NCBI GenBank assembly: GCA_017420605.1
Contig: JAFOIS010000277.1
Location: 1-18,383 of the forward strand
Source: Lachnospiraceae bacterium
Lineage (GTDB): Bacteria > Bacillota > Clostridia > Lachnospirales > Lachnospiraceae
Direction of reading: 5' to 3'
Length of the DNA: 18,383 nucleotides
The translations under genes were made by a program, and so were the position numbers. Below, piece after piece: positions 6,720-15,339 of this stretch. Positions within the stretch are counted from its first letter, which is position 1. Every line of letters starts with the position of its first letter. The notes under the pieces were generated by a model. The model saw only the letters and a program-made list of their open reading frames with translations. It searched no databases and was not told where the DNA came from.

Positions 6720-7712
6720 ATGGGAACGATAGCCGAAGATCTGAAAACAGGACAGTATGCGCAGGTATACCTCCTCTACGGGGAGGAAAGCTACCTTGTG
6801 CGGCAGTATACGCAGCGCCTCGCGGACGCGCTGCTCCCGGCGGAAGACTCCATGAACCGTACGGTCTTCTCGGACCGTAAGACGGAGCTTCGGGAGATCA
6901 TTTCTCTGTGTGATACCATGCCGTTTTTTGCCGACCGACGCGTGGTCGTACTGCGCGATCTGCACCTTTGCAGCCCGCAGGGGGCACCGATCGCCGACTA
7001 TATCAAAGCCGGCCTTCCGGAATATCTGACCCTTATCATCTCGGAATCGGAGGCCGATAAGCGTTCCGCACTCTATAAAGCCGTGGAAAAAGCCGGACGG
7101 ATCCAGTGCCTTGACAGGCTTGACGAGGCCGGACTCCTTCTCTTTGTCGGCCGCATCCTTTCGGACGCGCAGCTGCGCATCCGGAAAGCCGACGCGCAGT
7201 ATTTCCTGTCCAGGATCGGAAACGACATGAACCGGATCCGCAACGAAACGGAAAAACTGATCGCCTACTGCAGCGGACAGGGAGAAGTGACCCGGCAGGA
7301 TATCGAGGCCATCTCATCGGTCACGCTGGAAAGCCGGATCTTCGATTTCCTGCGCTATATCGCGGAAGGACGGAAGAAAGACGCGATGACTGCGCTGGAC
7401 GTCCTCATCCGGACGCGGGAAGACGAGACGAGGATGCTTGGGATGATCGGCCGGCAGGTGCGTCAGATGCTGCAGACCAAGCGCCTTTCGACGCAGGGGA
7501 TCCGCAGCGCCGACGAGATCGCGCACGCGATCGGCGTGCAGTCTTTCGTGGCCCGCAACTATCTGCGCTGGAATACCCGTTATTCCGAAGAAGATCTGGC
7601 GGGGGCGGCAGAGCGGTGCGCGGCGGCGGAAGAGGAGATAAAGACCGGCCGTACGGATGCGAAGGTGGCGTTCATCCTTACGGTAACGTCGCTTCTGCAG
7701 GAAAAGTCTTGA
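6720..7712 (+). CDS. holA: DNA polymerase III, delta subunit
   Basis: The delta subunit opens the beta sliding clamp as part of the clamp loader in chromosome replication. The protein has 330 residues, normal for the family. The N-terminal YLLYGEESYLVRQY matches the family pattern seen in Bacillus YqeN. Further matches are the central VVVLRDLH strand (about residues 76-83) and the C-terminal collar region with TLESRIFDFLRYIAEG and MIGRQVRQMLQTK. ATG 6720 was chosen over the in-frame ATG at 6663 because family members begin about 10-12 residues before the LYGEE motif; 6663 would add a basic tail with no ribosome binding site. No Shine-Dalgarno sequence precedes 6720 either, and the apparent promoter would start the transcript at or near the ATG. 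Placement after comEC and facing rpsT is the usual Firmicutes order. The stop codon is followed by a repeat array and a terminator. Confidence 0.92.
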   Translation: MGTIAEDLKTGQYAQVYLLYGEESYLVRQYTQRLADALLPAEDSMNRTVFSDRKTELREIISLCDTMPFFADRRVVVLRDLHLCSPQGAPIADYIKAGLPEYLTLIISESEADKRSALYKAVEKAGRIQCLDRLDEAGLLLFVGRILSDAQLRIRKADAQYFLSRIGNDMNRIRNETEKLIAYCSGQGEVTRQDIEAISSVTLESRIFDFLRYIAEGRKKDAMTALDVLIRTREDETRMLGMIGRQVRQMLQTKRLSTQGIRSADEIAHAIGVQSFVARNYLRWNTRYSEEDLAGAAERCAAAEEEIKTGRTDAKVAFILTVTSLLQEKS

Positions 7713-7729
7713 CAGGACCATTTAAAAGA

Positions 7730-7915
7730 GGCTGGCGGATCAGTGAAGGAAAATCGGGCAAAGTTATCCGCCCAAATAGCGGAAAAGAAGCCCGGCTGGC
7801 GGATCAGTGAAGGAAAATCGGGCAAAGTTATCCGCCCAAATAGCGGAAAAGCTGACAGATTGGCGGATCCGGGAACGTAAAACGGGCAGATTTATCCGCC
7901 GGAACCGCGTAAAAG
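7730..7915. repeat. Three tandem copies of a 58-nt hairpin unit, period 64 nt
   Basis: Unit 1 (7730-7787) and unit 2 (7794-7851) are identical over 58 nt. Unit 3 (7858-7915) has the same length and register and matches at 44 of 58 positions by hand alignment. Every unit keeps the arms GGCGGAT and ATCCGCC with a constant 25-nt loop (arms at 7734-7740/7766-7772, 7798-7804/7830-7836, 7862-7868/7894-7900). The spacers between units are 6 nt and unrelated. The array fills most of the space between the ends of the convergent genes holA and rpsT. I do not recognise the element. It resembles REP-like intergenic repeats in setting and symmetry. Confidence 0.85.
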
Positions 7916-7921
7916 CAGCAC

Positions 7922-7961
7922 AAAAAAAGGAAGCGTGAGAGGTTCGCTTCCTTTGTTTTTT
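7922..7961. terminator. Bidirectional intrinsic terminator between holA and rpsT
   Basis: The perfect 10-bp stem AAAGGAAGCG (7926-7935) / CGCTTCCTTT (7945-7954) has a 9-nt loop. On the plus strand it is followed by G and six Ts (7956-7961), which ends holA transcripts. On the minus strand the A run at 7922-7928 gives seven Us, which ends rpsT transcripts. Confidence 0.9.
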
Positions 7962-7979
7962 CTCTTTGGGTAATGGGGC

Positions 7980-8246
7980 TTACTGCTCCATTTTATTGAT
8001 CTTGCGGGATACGCGGGAGATCTTGCGGGAAACGGCGTTCTTCTTCAGAATGCCCTTGGATTCCGCTTTGCCCATCGCGCTCTTCAGAGCGGAGAGCTGT
8101 TCCTCAGCTTTCACCTTATCGCCGCCGTCGATCGCCGCAAGGACTTTCTTGACCTGGGTCTTGACCGCCGACTTCGCCGACTTGTTGCGCGCAGCCTTCT
8201 TCTCGTTCACGAGAATACGCTTCTTCGCCGATTTAACGTTTGCCAA
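7980..8246 (-). CDS. rpsT: 30S ribosomal protein S20
   Basis: S20 is a small basic primary binder of 16S rRNA in the 30S subunit. The 88-residue product, beginning (M)ANVKSAKKRI and rich in Lys, Ala and Arg, is typical in length and sequence. The start is TTG (8246-8244 on the minus strand) and is forced: going upstream the frame has only AGG and AAC before a TGA stop. It has a perfect AAGGAGGTG (8262-8254) 7 nt upstream. E. coli rpsT also uses a UUG start, which there is linked to autogenous control. Its own TTGACA promoter, a leader of about 70 nt with a strong hairpin, and the downstream terminator make it a one-gene unit. It is convergent with holA and divergent from lepA. Confidence 0.97.
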   Translation of the reverse strand: MANVKSAKKRILVNEKKAARNKSAKSAVKTQVKKVLAAIDGGDKVKAEEQLSALKSAMGKAESKGILKKNAVSRKISRVSRKINKMEQ

Positions 8247-8270
8247 CCTGTTTCACCTCCTTGTGGTAAT

Positions 8271-8300
8271 CTTCGCGTCCTGCCGCGGCAAGACACGAAG
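8271..8300 (-). promoter_or_regulatory. Hairpin in the rpsT 5' leader
   Basis: Read on the minus strand, CTTCGTGTC (8300-8292) pairs with GACGCGAAG (8279-8271), with one G-U pair. The intervening bases extend the stem (TTGC with GCAG, including a second G-U) to about 13 bp, closed by a CGCG loop. It ends 8 nt before the Shine-Dalgarno sequence and has no U-tract, so it is not a terminator. It may be an S20 binding site for feedback, but that is inference. Confidence 0.55.
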
Positions 8301-8323
8301 ACCGCGGTGGAACATACAGAAGT

Positions 8324-8352
8324 ATAATAGGCGAAAAGTTCTGCGGTGTCAA
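8324..8352 (-). promoter_or_regulatory. rpsT promoter
   Basis: On the minus strand a perfect TTGACA (8352-8347) and TATTAT (8329-8324) are separated by 17 nt. The transcript would start near 8317, giving a leader of about 70 nt before the TTG start codon. The consensus -35 and ideal spacing fit a highly expressed ribosomal gene. Confidence 0.85.
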
Positions 8353-8429
8353 CTACGATTTTACGGGTTTTGAGCGTTTTCTAAGCCTTGCCGGATCCGT
8401 GCCTTATCTGTCTGCCGGGGTGTTTTGTC

Positions 8430-8458
8430 TTGCCGTAAGACGGCAGGTTTGATACAAT
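8430..8458 (+). promoter_or_regulatory. lepA operon promoter with extended -10
   Basis: TTGCCG (8430-8435) and TACAAT (8453-8458) are 17 nt apart, and the -10 is preceded by TG at 8450-8451, giving an extended TGn-TACAAT element. The predicted start is near 8465, about 60 nt before the lepA ATG. It probably drives lepA through comF. Confidence 0.75.
8431..8445. promoter_or_regulatory. Perfect inverted repeat overlapping the lepA -35 box (possible operator)
   Basis: TGCCGT (8431-8436) and ACGGCA (8440-8445) are perfect 6-nt arms around AAG. The repeat covers most of the -35 box and part of the spacer. A further CTGCCG lies at 8412-8417. The position suits a repressor site, but the palindrome could also be chance in GC-rich DNA. 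Confidence 0.35.
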
Positions 8459-8526
8459 GGCGTACAGTAGCGAAAGTATGCGCAGCATGCCGGAACCGGC
8501 CTGAGCCGGAACGATACGGAGAATTT

Positions 8527-10332
8527 ATGTCGCACGAAAATATACGGAATTTTTGCATCATTGCCCATATAGACCACGGGAAATCCACCCTTGCGGACCG
8601 CATTATCGAGATGACGGGACTGCTTACTGAACGCGAAATGCAGTCGCAGGTCCTCGATAACATGGAACTCGAGCGGGAGAGAGGCATCACGATCAAGGCG
8701 CAGACCGTCCGGACGATCTACCACGCGGACGACGGGAAGGAATACGTGCTGAACCTCATCGACACGCCCGGGCACGTAGACTTCAATTATGAGGTCTCGC
8801 GGTCGCTCGCGGCCTGCGACGGCGCCGTCCTTGTCGTGGACGCGACGCAGGGCGTCGAGGCCCAGACCCTCGGCAACGTGTACCTTGCGCTTGACCATGA
8901 CCTCGAGATCATTCCGGTCATCAACAAGATCGACCTGCCGAGCGCGGATCCGGACGGCGTCGCCGCGGAGATCGAGGATATCATCGGCATCGAGGCGATG
9001 GACGCGCCGCGGATCTCCGCCAAGACCGGCGAAAACGTACATGCCGTTCTGGAAAAGATCGTGCACGACCTTCCGGCGCCCACCGGAGACGAGAACAAGC
9101 CGCTCAAGGCGCTGATCTTCGATTCGCTTTACGATCCCTATAAGGGCGTCATCGTATTCTGCCGCGTATTTGACGGCAGCTTCCGCCGCGGGAGCCGCGT
9201 GAAGATGATGGCGACCGGCGCGGTATTCGAGGTGACCGAGGTCGGGACCTTCGCGCCGGGACAGTTCATTCCGGGCGACGAGCTCTCCGCAGGTATGGTC
9301 GGCTATATGACCGCGAGCATCAAAGCGCTGTCGGAAACGCGGGTCGGCGATACGATCACGAACGCGGACGCGCCCTGTGATAAAGCGCTGCCGGGCTATA
9401 AGAAAGTACTGCCGATGGTGTACTGCGGCATTTATCCGGCCGACGCGGCAAGATACGCGGATCTTCGCGACGCGCTGGAAAAACTGCAGCTCAACGACGC
9501 GTCCCTTCTCTATGAACCGGAAACGTCGCAGGCGCTCGGCTTCGGGTTCCGCTGCGGTTTCCTCGGCCTTCTGCATCTCGACGTCATCACCGAACGGATC
9601 CAGCGGGAATTCGATCTCGACCTCGTAACGACGGCGCCGTCCGTCATTTACAAGATCTATAAGACCGACGGGACCATGATCGAGCTGACGAATCCGTCGA
9701 ACCTGCCGGATCCGTCCGAGATCGAGCATATGGAGGAGCCGGTCGTCAAGGCGGAGATCATGGTGACGACCGAATACATCGGATCGATCATGGAACTGTG
9801 CCAGGCCCGCCGCGGGATCTACGAGAGCACGGATTACGTGGAAAAGACGCGCGCGGTGCTGAAATACACCATGCCGCTCAACGAGATCATTTACGACTTC
9901 TTCGACGCGCTCAAGAGCCGTTCGCGCGGCTACGCGTCGTTCGACTACGAACTGTCCGGCTACCAGACGAGCAGCCTTGTGAAGCTCGACATCCTCGTCA
10001 ACCACGAACAGGTCGACGCGCTGTCGTTCATCGTCTTCGCCGACAATGCCTACGACCGCGGCAGCCGGATGTGCAAAAAACTGAAAGAGGAGATCCCGCG
10101 CCAGCTCTTCGATATCCCGATCCAGGCGGCGGTCGGCGGGCGCATCATCGCGCGGGAAACGGTGCGGCAGCTGCGCAAGGACGTTCTCGCGAAATGCTAC
10201 GGCGGCGATATTTCCCGTAAACGGAAACTGCTTGAAAAGCAGAAGGAAGGCAAGAAAAAGATGCGTCAGATCGGCAGCGTAGAGGTGCCGCAGAAAGCAT
10301 TCCTTTCCGTACTGAAGCTGGACGATACATGA
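8527..10332 (+). CDS. lepA: Elongation factor 4 (LepA) GTPase
   Basis: LepA/EF4 is a ribosome-associated translational GTPase related to EF-G. The protein has 601 residues, normal for the family. The GTPase domain shows G1 AHIDHGKST (13-21), the switch II motif DTPGH (79-83) and G4 NKID (133-136). Domain II, the EF-G-like domains and the EF4-specific C-terminal domain follow ([10 protein letters not shown], then [18 protein letters not shown] and the basic tail [14 protein letters not shown]). ATG 8527 was chosen over upstream in-frame GTG 8425 because homology starts at [21 protein letters not shown] at 8518-8521 is 5 nt upstream, and 8425 lies upstream of the promoter. The stop overlaps the hemW start (ATGA at 10329). 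In many Firmicutes gpr and spoIIP lie between rpsT and lepA; here nothing does. Confidence 0.97.
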   Translation: MSHENIRNFCIIAHIDHGKSTLADRIIEMTGLLTEREMQSQVLDNMELERERGITIKAQTVRTIYHADDGKEYVLNLIDTPGHVDFNYEVSRSLAACDGAVLVVDATQGVEAQTLGNVYLALDHDLEIIPVINKIDLPSADPDGVAAEIEDIIGIEAMDAPRISAKTGENVHAVLEKIVHDLPAPTGDENKPLKALIFDSLYDPYKGVIVFCRVFDGSFRRGSRVKMMATGAVFEVTEVGTFAPGQFIPGDELSAGMVGYMTASIKALSETRVGDTITNADAPCDKALPGYKKVLPMVYCGIYPADAARYADLRDALEKLQLNDASLLYEPETSQALGFGFRCGFLGLLHLDVITERIQREFDLDLVTTAPSVIYKIYKTDGTMIELTNPSNLPDPSEIEHMEEPVVKAEIMVTTEYIGSIMELCQARRGIYESTDYVEKTRAVLKYTMPLNEIIYDFFDALKSRSRGYASFDYELSGYQTSSLVKLDILVNHEQVDALSFIVFADNAYDRGSRMCKKLKEEIPRQLFDIPIQAAVGGRIIARETVRQLRKDVLAKCYGGDISRKRKLLEKQKEGKKKMRQIGSVEVPQKAFLSVLKLDDT

Positions 10333-11486
10333 GCGAAAAAACGCTGGGTCTCTATCTGCATATCCCGTTCTGTGTACGGAAATGCGCCTACTGCGATTTC
10401 CTGAGCTTTCCGGCCGCACAGGAGACGATGGCGGCCTATACGGAGGGGCTCATCCGGGAGATCCGGGCGTACGGCGAATGGTACGGCGGAAGACCGGTGG
10501 ATACCGTCTATTTCGGCGGCGGGACGCCGTCTCTTTTGCCGCCGGATCTTCTTGCGAAAATATGGGCGGCACTCTTTGGCGCGTTCCGGATCATTCCGGG
10601 CGCGGAAGTTACGGCGGAAGTCAATCCGGGAACGCTCCCCGAAGGAGCGGCTTCTTTTGCTGAGGCCATTCCGGTAACGCGCGTCTCCATCGGCCTGCAG
10701 TCGGACGATCCTGAGCTTATGGAAATGCTCGGGCGGATCCATCGTTTTCCGGCGTTTCTTTCGATCTATGAGGAATTCGGCCGGCTGGGCATCACGGACC
10801 GGAACGTGGACCTTATGTTTGGTCTACCGGGGCAGACACTTGCCGGTATCGAAAAGACGCTGCGGCATGTGCTGGAACTTTCGCCGTCCCATGTCAGCGC
10901 CTACAGCCTCATGGTGGAGGAAGGGACGCCGATCGCAAAAAGGATCGCGGAAGGCGGACTTGTCCTTCCGCCGGAAGATACGGAACGGGCGATGTATCAC
11001 CGCCTGACGGAGATGCTTGCGGAAGCCGGCCTCCGGCGCTACGAGATATCGAATTTCGCGCTGCCGGGCCGCGAAAGCCGGCACAACCTGCGGTACTGGA
11101 GAAGAGAGGAATATCTCGGATTGGGCCTCGGGGCGGCGTCCTTTGCGGACGGTATCCGCTATACGAATCCGCGGGATCTTCGCGAATACCTCGCGTGCGC
11201 GGACGATCCGGGAACGCTGAGGCGCGATATCGAGAAGATCGGCCGAAAGGAGGCCATGGAGGAAATGATGTTCCTCGGGCTCCGCACCGCCGAAGGCGTT
11301 TCGGACAACGCTTTCCGGGAAGCGTTCGGCTGCGGGATCGTAGATATTTACGGCAGCCTTCCGCAGCGCCTTGTAAAGGATGGACTGATGAGTTGTGAAA
11401 ACGGCAGATATGTTCTCACAGACCGCGGAATCGATATCAGCAATACCGTGCTTGCTTCGTTCCTTCTGGACCGGGTACCGGCCTGA
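10329..11486 (+). CDS. hemW: HemW-type radical SAM protein (heme chaperone; HemN-like)
   Basis: HemW is a radical SAM protein, long annotated as oxygen-independent coproporphyrinogen III oxidase, that is now viewed as a heme-binding chaperone. The protein has 385 residues. The N-terminal [16 protein letters not shown] carries the 4Fe-4S cysteines C15, C19 and C22, followed by Phe at position 24, where true HemN has another Cys; this favours Hem[23 protein letters not shown] and HNLRYW follow in the expected order, and a HemN C-terminal domain ends the protein. The ATG overlaps the lepA stop (ATGA) with only a weak ribosome binding site, so translation is probably coupled. lepA-hemW is a standard Firmicutes pair, but here uvrA follows rather than hrcA. 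Confidence 0.93.
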   Translation: MSEKTLGLYLHIPFCVRKCAYCDFLSFPAAQETMAAYTEGLIREIRAYGEWYGGRPVDTVYFGGGTPSLLPPDLLAKIWAALFGAFRIIPGAEVTAEVNPGTLPEGAASFAEAIPVTRVSIGLQSDDPELMEMLGRIHRFPAFLSIYEEFGRLGITDRNVDLMFGLPGQTLAGIEKTLRHVLELSPSHVSAYSLMVEEGTPIAKRIAEGGLVLPPEDTERAMYHRLTEMLAEAGLRRYEISNFALPGRESRHNLRYWRREEYLGLGLGAASFADGIRYTNPRDLREYLACADDPGTLRRDIEKIGRKEAMEEMMFLGLRTAEGVSDNAFREAFGCGIVDIYGSLPQRLVKDGLMSCENGRYVLTDRGIDISNTVLASFLLDRVPA

Positions 11487-11506
11487 AAGTACAGAATCGG
11501 GTTTTT

Positions 11507-14341
11507 ATGGAAGAAAAGAAATATATCCGCATACGCGGCGCAAAAGTCAATAATCTGAAAAATCTTTCCGTCGACATCCCCCGGAACGAGCTTGTCGTGC
11601 TCACCGGTCTTTCCGGATCCGGGAAGTCTTCCCTTGCGTTCGATACGATCTATGCCGAAGGACAGCGGCGCTATATGGAGTCGCTCTCTTCCTATGCCCG
11701 GCAGTTCCTCGGGCAGATGGAGAAGCCGGATGTCGAGAGCATAGAAGGGCTGCCGCCCGCGATCTCGATCGACCAGAAATCCACGAACCACAACCCGCGT
11801 TCGACCGTCGGCACCGTTACGGAGATCTACGACTACCTCCGCCTTCTTTTCGCACGTGCCGGGATCCCGCACTGTCCGCAGTGCGGGCGGGAGATCAGCC
11901 GCCAGAGCGTGGACCAGATGGTCGACCAGGTGATGGCGCTGCCGGAGAAGAGCCGGATCCAGCTCCTTGCGCCGGTCGTCCGCGGCCGGAAGGGACGGCA
12001 CGAGAAAGTCCTCGAACAGGCAAGACGCGCCGGCTACGTCCGCGTCATGGTCGACGGGAGCATGTATGAACTTTCGGAGGATATCACGCTTGACAAGAAC
12101 CTGAAGCATGACGTCGAGATCGTCGTGGACCGCCTTGTCGTGAAACCCGGCATCGAAAAGCGTCTGACCGATTCGATCGAGACGGTCCTGGATCTTACGA
12201 ACGGCCTGCTTGTCGTCGACACGATGGACGGGAAGTTCCTGACGTTCAGCCAGAGCTTCTCCTGCCCCGACTGCGGGATCAGCATCGAAGAGATAGAACC
12301 GCGCAGTTTTTCGTTCAACAACCCGTTCGGCGCCTGCCCGGTCTGCACCGGGCTCGGATACCGGATGGAATTCGACCCGGAGCTTCTCATTCCCGATCCG
12401 GACCGCAGCATCACCGAAGGCGCGATCGTCGTGCCGGGCTGGCAGTCCGCCGCCGAGAAGGGAAGTTTTTCGCGGGCTATTCTCGACGCCATGGCGGAAG
12501 AGTATCATTTCTCGCTCGATACGCCGTTCGGAAAGTACCCGAAAGAAGTCCGCGATCTTATTCTTTACGGGACGCAGGGCAGGGTGATGAAGGTGCATTA
12601 CCACGGGCAGCGGGGCGTCGGCGTTTATGACATCGCGTTCGAAGGGCTCATCCGGAACGTGGAGCAGCGGTACCGCGAAACGGCTTCGGAATGGAGCAAA
12701 CAGGAATACGAGAAGTTCATGCAGATCACGCCGTGTACGGCCTGCGGCGGCATGCGCCTGAAACCGTCGGCGCTTGCCGTGACGGTCAGCGGCAAAAACA
12801 TCCATGAGTTTACGGTCATGTCGACGCGCGCTCTCCTCGGGTTCCTCGATACCATGGAACTTTCTGAGATGCAGAAGAAGATCGGGGCTATGATCCTGAA
12901 GGAGATCCGCGCGCGCGTTCAGTTCCTTGTGGACGTAGGGCTCGATTATCTCACCCTTCACCGTGCCACGGCGACCCTTTCCGGCGGGGAGGCGCAGAGG
13001 ATCCGGCTTGCGACGCAGATCGGTTCCGGTCTCGTCGGCGTGGCATATATTCTGGACGAGCCCAGCATCGGCCTGCATCAGCGCGACAATGAAAAACTGC
13101 TCGGAACCTTGAAGAAGCTCAGGGACCTCGGCAATTCCGTGATCGTCGTCGAGCATGACGAGGACACGATGCGCGAGGCCGACTGTATCGTGGATATCGG
13201 CCCCGGAGCCGGTGAACACGGCGGGAAACTCGTCGCGATCGGCACCGCGGACGAGATCATGGCGTGCGAAGACTCCATTACGGGAAAGTACCTTTCCGGA
13301 AAATGCACGATCCCGATCCCCTCCGCGCGCAGAAGCCCTGCCGGGTATCTGCGTCTTTACGGTGCGTCCGCCAACAACCTCAAGGATATCGACGTGGCCT
13401 TTCCGCTCGGCGTCTTCACCTGTGTGACCGGCGTGTCGGGATCCGGCAAAAGTTCGCTTGTCAATGAAGTGCTCTACAAGATCCTGGCGCACGATCTCAA
13501 TCGCGCGCTCACGCATCCGGGGCACTACCGGGCGATCGAAGGCGCGGAGATGCTCGATAAGGTCATCGCCATCGACCAGTCGCCGATCGGGCGCACGCCG
13601 CGCTCCAATCCGGCGACCTATACCGGTCTTTTTGACATGATCCGCGATCTTTTCGCCGGGACCTCCGACGCGAAAGCGCGCGGCTATAAGAAGGGAAGGT
13701 TCTCCTTCAACGTTAAGGGCGGACGGTGCGAAGCCTGTGCCGGCGACGGCATCATCAAGATCGAGATGCATTTCCTGCCGGACGTCTATGTTCCCTGCGA
13801 GGTCTGCCACGGAAGACGCTACAACCGCGAGACGCTCGAGGTGAAATACCGCGGCAAAAGCATCTACGACGTTCTGCACATGACGGTGGAAGAAGCGATG
13901 GACTTCTTCGAACACGTGCCGCAGATACGCCGGAAGATCGAAACGCTGATGGACGTGGGACTCGGCTACATCCGTCTCGGGCAGCCGTCCACGGAACTGT
14001 CCGGCGGCGAGGCGCAGCGGATCAAGCTGGCTGCGGAGCTTTCAAGACGCAGTACCGGCAGAACGATCTACATTCTGGATGAACCAACGACGGGTCTGCA
14101 TTTTGAAGACGTGAGCAAACTGATCCGGATCCTCAAGCGTCTCACCGACAGCGGCAATACGGTCCTCGTCATTGAACATAACCTTGATGTCATCAAGACC
14201 GCGGACTATATTATTGATATGGGACCGGAGGGCGGCGACGGCGGCGGCACGGTGATCGCGCAGGGAACGCCCGAAGAGGTAGCGGAAAATGCGCGGTCCT
14301 ACACCGGTCAGTTCCTCAGAAAGATTCTGCGAAGGAAATAA
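11507..14341 (+). CDS. uvrA: Excinuclease ABC subunit A (UvrA)
   Basis: UvrA finds DNA damage and loads UvrB in nucleotide excision repair. The 944 residues are normal for the family. It has two ABC ATPase units: Walker A1 GLSGSGKS (34-41) with signature LSGGEAQR near 490, and Walker A2 GVSGSGKS near 642 with a second LSGGEAQR near 831. Zinc-binding Cys pairs are present: CPQCG near 123; CPDCG and CPVC in the 250-290 region; CEAC near 741 with PCEVC after it. DEPSIGLH and DEPTTGLH Walker B segments are intact. The ATG at 11507 is 20 nt after hemW; the ribosome binding site is weak. No convincing LexA box was found just upstream, so SOS control from a local promoter is not evident. The stop codon overlaps the ribosome binding site of the next gene. 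Confidence 0.98.
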   Translation: MEEKKYIRIRGAKVNNLKNLSVDIPRNELVVLTGLSGSGKSSLAFDTIYAEGQRRYMESLSSYARQFLGQMEKPDVESIEGLPPAISIDQKSTNHNPRSTVGTVTEIYDYLRLLFARAGIPHCPQCGREISRQSVDQMVDQVMALPEKSRIQLLAPVVRGRKGRHEKVLEQARRAGYVRVMVDGSMYELSEDITLDKNLKHDVEIVVDRLVVKPGIEKRLTDSIETVLDLTNGLLVVDTMDGKFLTFSQSFSCPDCGISIEEIEPRSFSFNNPFGACPVCTGLGYRMEFDPELLIPDPDRSITEGAIVVPGWQSAAEKGSFSRAILDAMAEEYHFSLDTPFGKYPKEVRDLILYGTQGRVMKVHYHGQRGVGVYDIAFEGLIRNVEQRYRETASEWSKQEYEKFMQITPCTACGGMRLKPSALAVTVSGKNIHEFTVMSTRALLGFLDTMELSEMQKKIGAMILKEIRARVQFLVDVGLDYLTLHRATATLSGGEAQRIRLATQIGSGLVGVAYILDEPSIGLHQRDNEKLLGTLKKLRDLGNSVIVVEHDEDTMREADCIVDIGPGAGEHGGKLVAIGTADEIMACEDSITGKYLSGKCTIPIPSARRSPAGYLRLYGASANNLKDIDVAFPLGVFTCVTGVSGSGKSSLVNEVLYKILAHDLNRALTHPGHYRAIEGAEMLDKVIAIDQSPIGRTPRSNPATYTGLFDMIRDLFAGTSDAKARGYKKGRFSFNVKGGRCEACAGDGIIKIEMHFLPDVYVPCEVCHGRRYNRETLEVKYRGKSIYDVLHMTVEEAMDFFEHVPQIRRKIETLMDVGLGYIRLGQPSTELSGGEAQRIKLAAELSRRSTGRTIYILDEPTTGLHFEDVSKLIRILKRLTDSGNTVLVIEHNLDVIKTADYIIDMGPEGGDGGGTVIAQGTPEEVAENARSYTGQFLRKILRRK

Positions 14342-14351
14342 GGAGCGAAAA

Positions 14352-15338
14352 ATGGCTGTTACGGATATCGGCATGGATATCGGCTCGTCCTGGACGCGGG
14401 TATACGTGCGCGGCAAGGGCGTCGTTCTGACGGAGCCTTCCGTTGCCGCTTATGATAAAGACAGGAATAAATACGTTGCGTACGGGGATGACGCCTACGC
14501 GCTCATCGGACGCCAGTCGGGCAATGTAACGGCGGTACAGCCGTTCCGCGGCGGCAGCATCTCCGATTTCGCCGTACTTGAGGAGATCCTCCGCTATTAT
14601 ATCGGAAAGGCGCTCGGGCGCCGGATGCTGCGCAAGCCGTATCTGTGCCTGTGTCTGCCGGGCAGCATCACCGAGGTGGAGAGGCGCGCGGTGAAAGAGG
14701 CCGCGTATCAGGCGGGGGCGCGGGACGTTCTGCTCGTTCCCGTAACGGTGGCCGCCGCGATCGGCGCGGGGATCGACGTGACCAAACCGTACGGAAATCT
14801 TGTCGCCGATATCGGAAGCGGCACGACGGATATCGGGATCCTTTCCATGGCCGGCACGGTCGCGGAGAGCAGGATCCGTACGGCGGGACGCTCTTTCGAC
14901 GAGGCGATCACACGCCATATCCGGCGTCAGCACGGTCTGTATATCAGCGAGTCGGACGCGGAAGATATCAAGAAGCGCCTCGGTACGGCCGTAAAACGAC
15001 CCAGCCAGGTGCGTCTCGAGGTAAGCGGCCGCAACGTCGTGACCGGCGACCGCGCGAAGATCACGATCACGCAGGAGGAGATCCGCCAGGCGATCCGTGA
15101 ATCGACGGAAGAGATCGCGGACGCCGTGCACAGTATGCTCGAAAAAACGCCGCCGGAACTGGCCGCGGATATCGTAACGCGCGGGATCGTTCTTACCGGC
15201 GGCGGTTCGCTCCTTGGCGGACTGGACGCCGCGATCGAGGAGAGGACGGGGATCCACGTGATGTGTGCCGAAGAGGCCCAGCTTTGCGTCGTGCGCGGCA
15301 CCGGAAGGTACGCGGAGACCATCGCGGCTGTCGGTTGA
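14352..15338 (+). CDS. MreB/Mbl-family actin-like protein, divergent at the EEP motif
   Basis: Actin-like proteins of this family polymerise on the inner membrane and guide cell-wall synthesis. The protein has 328 residues, slightly short. Seen in order: DIGSSWT phosphate-1 loop (9-15; usual DLGTANT), KGVVLTEPSV (22-31), GSITEVERRAVKEAA (104-118), DIGSGTTD phosphate-2 loop (153-160; usual DIGGGTT), TPPELAADIVTRGIVLTGGG (266-285), and the CVVRGTGR end. Where MreB normally has IEEPMAAAIGAG, this protein reads VPVTVAAAIGAG (129-140), so both glutamates are lost. The ATG has AAGGAG at 14340-14345, 6 nt upstream and overlapping the uvrA stop. mreC, mreD and pbp genes are not nearby. It is clearly a family member; whether it is the main MreB, an Mbl or a specialised paralogue cannot be decided here. 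Confidence 0.88.
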   Translation: MAVTDIGMDIGSSWTRVYVRGKGVVLTEPSVAAYDKDRNKYVAYGDDAYALIGRQSGNVTAVQPFRGGSISDFAVLEEILRYYIGKALGRRMLRKPYLCLCLPGSITEVERRAVKEAAYQAGARDVLLVPVTVAAAIGAGIDVTKPYGNLVADIGSGTTDIGILSMAGTVAESRIRTAGRSFDEAITRHIRRQHGLYISESDAEDIKKRLGTAVKRPSQVRLEVSGRNVVTGDRAKITITQEEIRQAIRESTEEIADAVHSMLEKTPPELAADIVTRGIVLTGGGSLLGGLDAAIEERTGIHVMCAEEAQLCVVRGTGRYAETIAAVG

Positions 15339-15339
15339 A

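Noticed and set aside
7896..7910. T-box-like sequence (GGAACCGCG) before a terminator
   Set aside because: It is part of the third repeat unit. There is no specifier stem, and no plus-strand gene follows the terminator; rpsT lies on the opposite strand.
7730..7915. Possible CRISPR array
   Set aside because: Units are 58 nt with 6-nt spacers, which does not fit CRISPR repeat and spacer sizes, and no cas gene is present.
8404..10419. A 671-codon open frame on the minus strand opposite lepA
   Set aside because: It is an antisense shadow of lepA. GC-biased codons on the plus strand leave few stops on the other strand, and the translation is Arg/Asp/His-rich with no family motifs.
11390..11425. 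Possible LexA box before uvrA
   Set aside because: Only one half-site (GTTC) fits; the other half does not match GAAC at the required spacing.
11348..13915. An 855-codon open frame on the minus strand opposite uvrA
   Set aside because: Shadow of uvrA, whose plus-strand product has every expected motif over full length.
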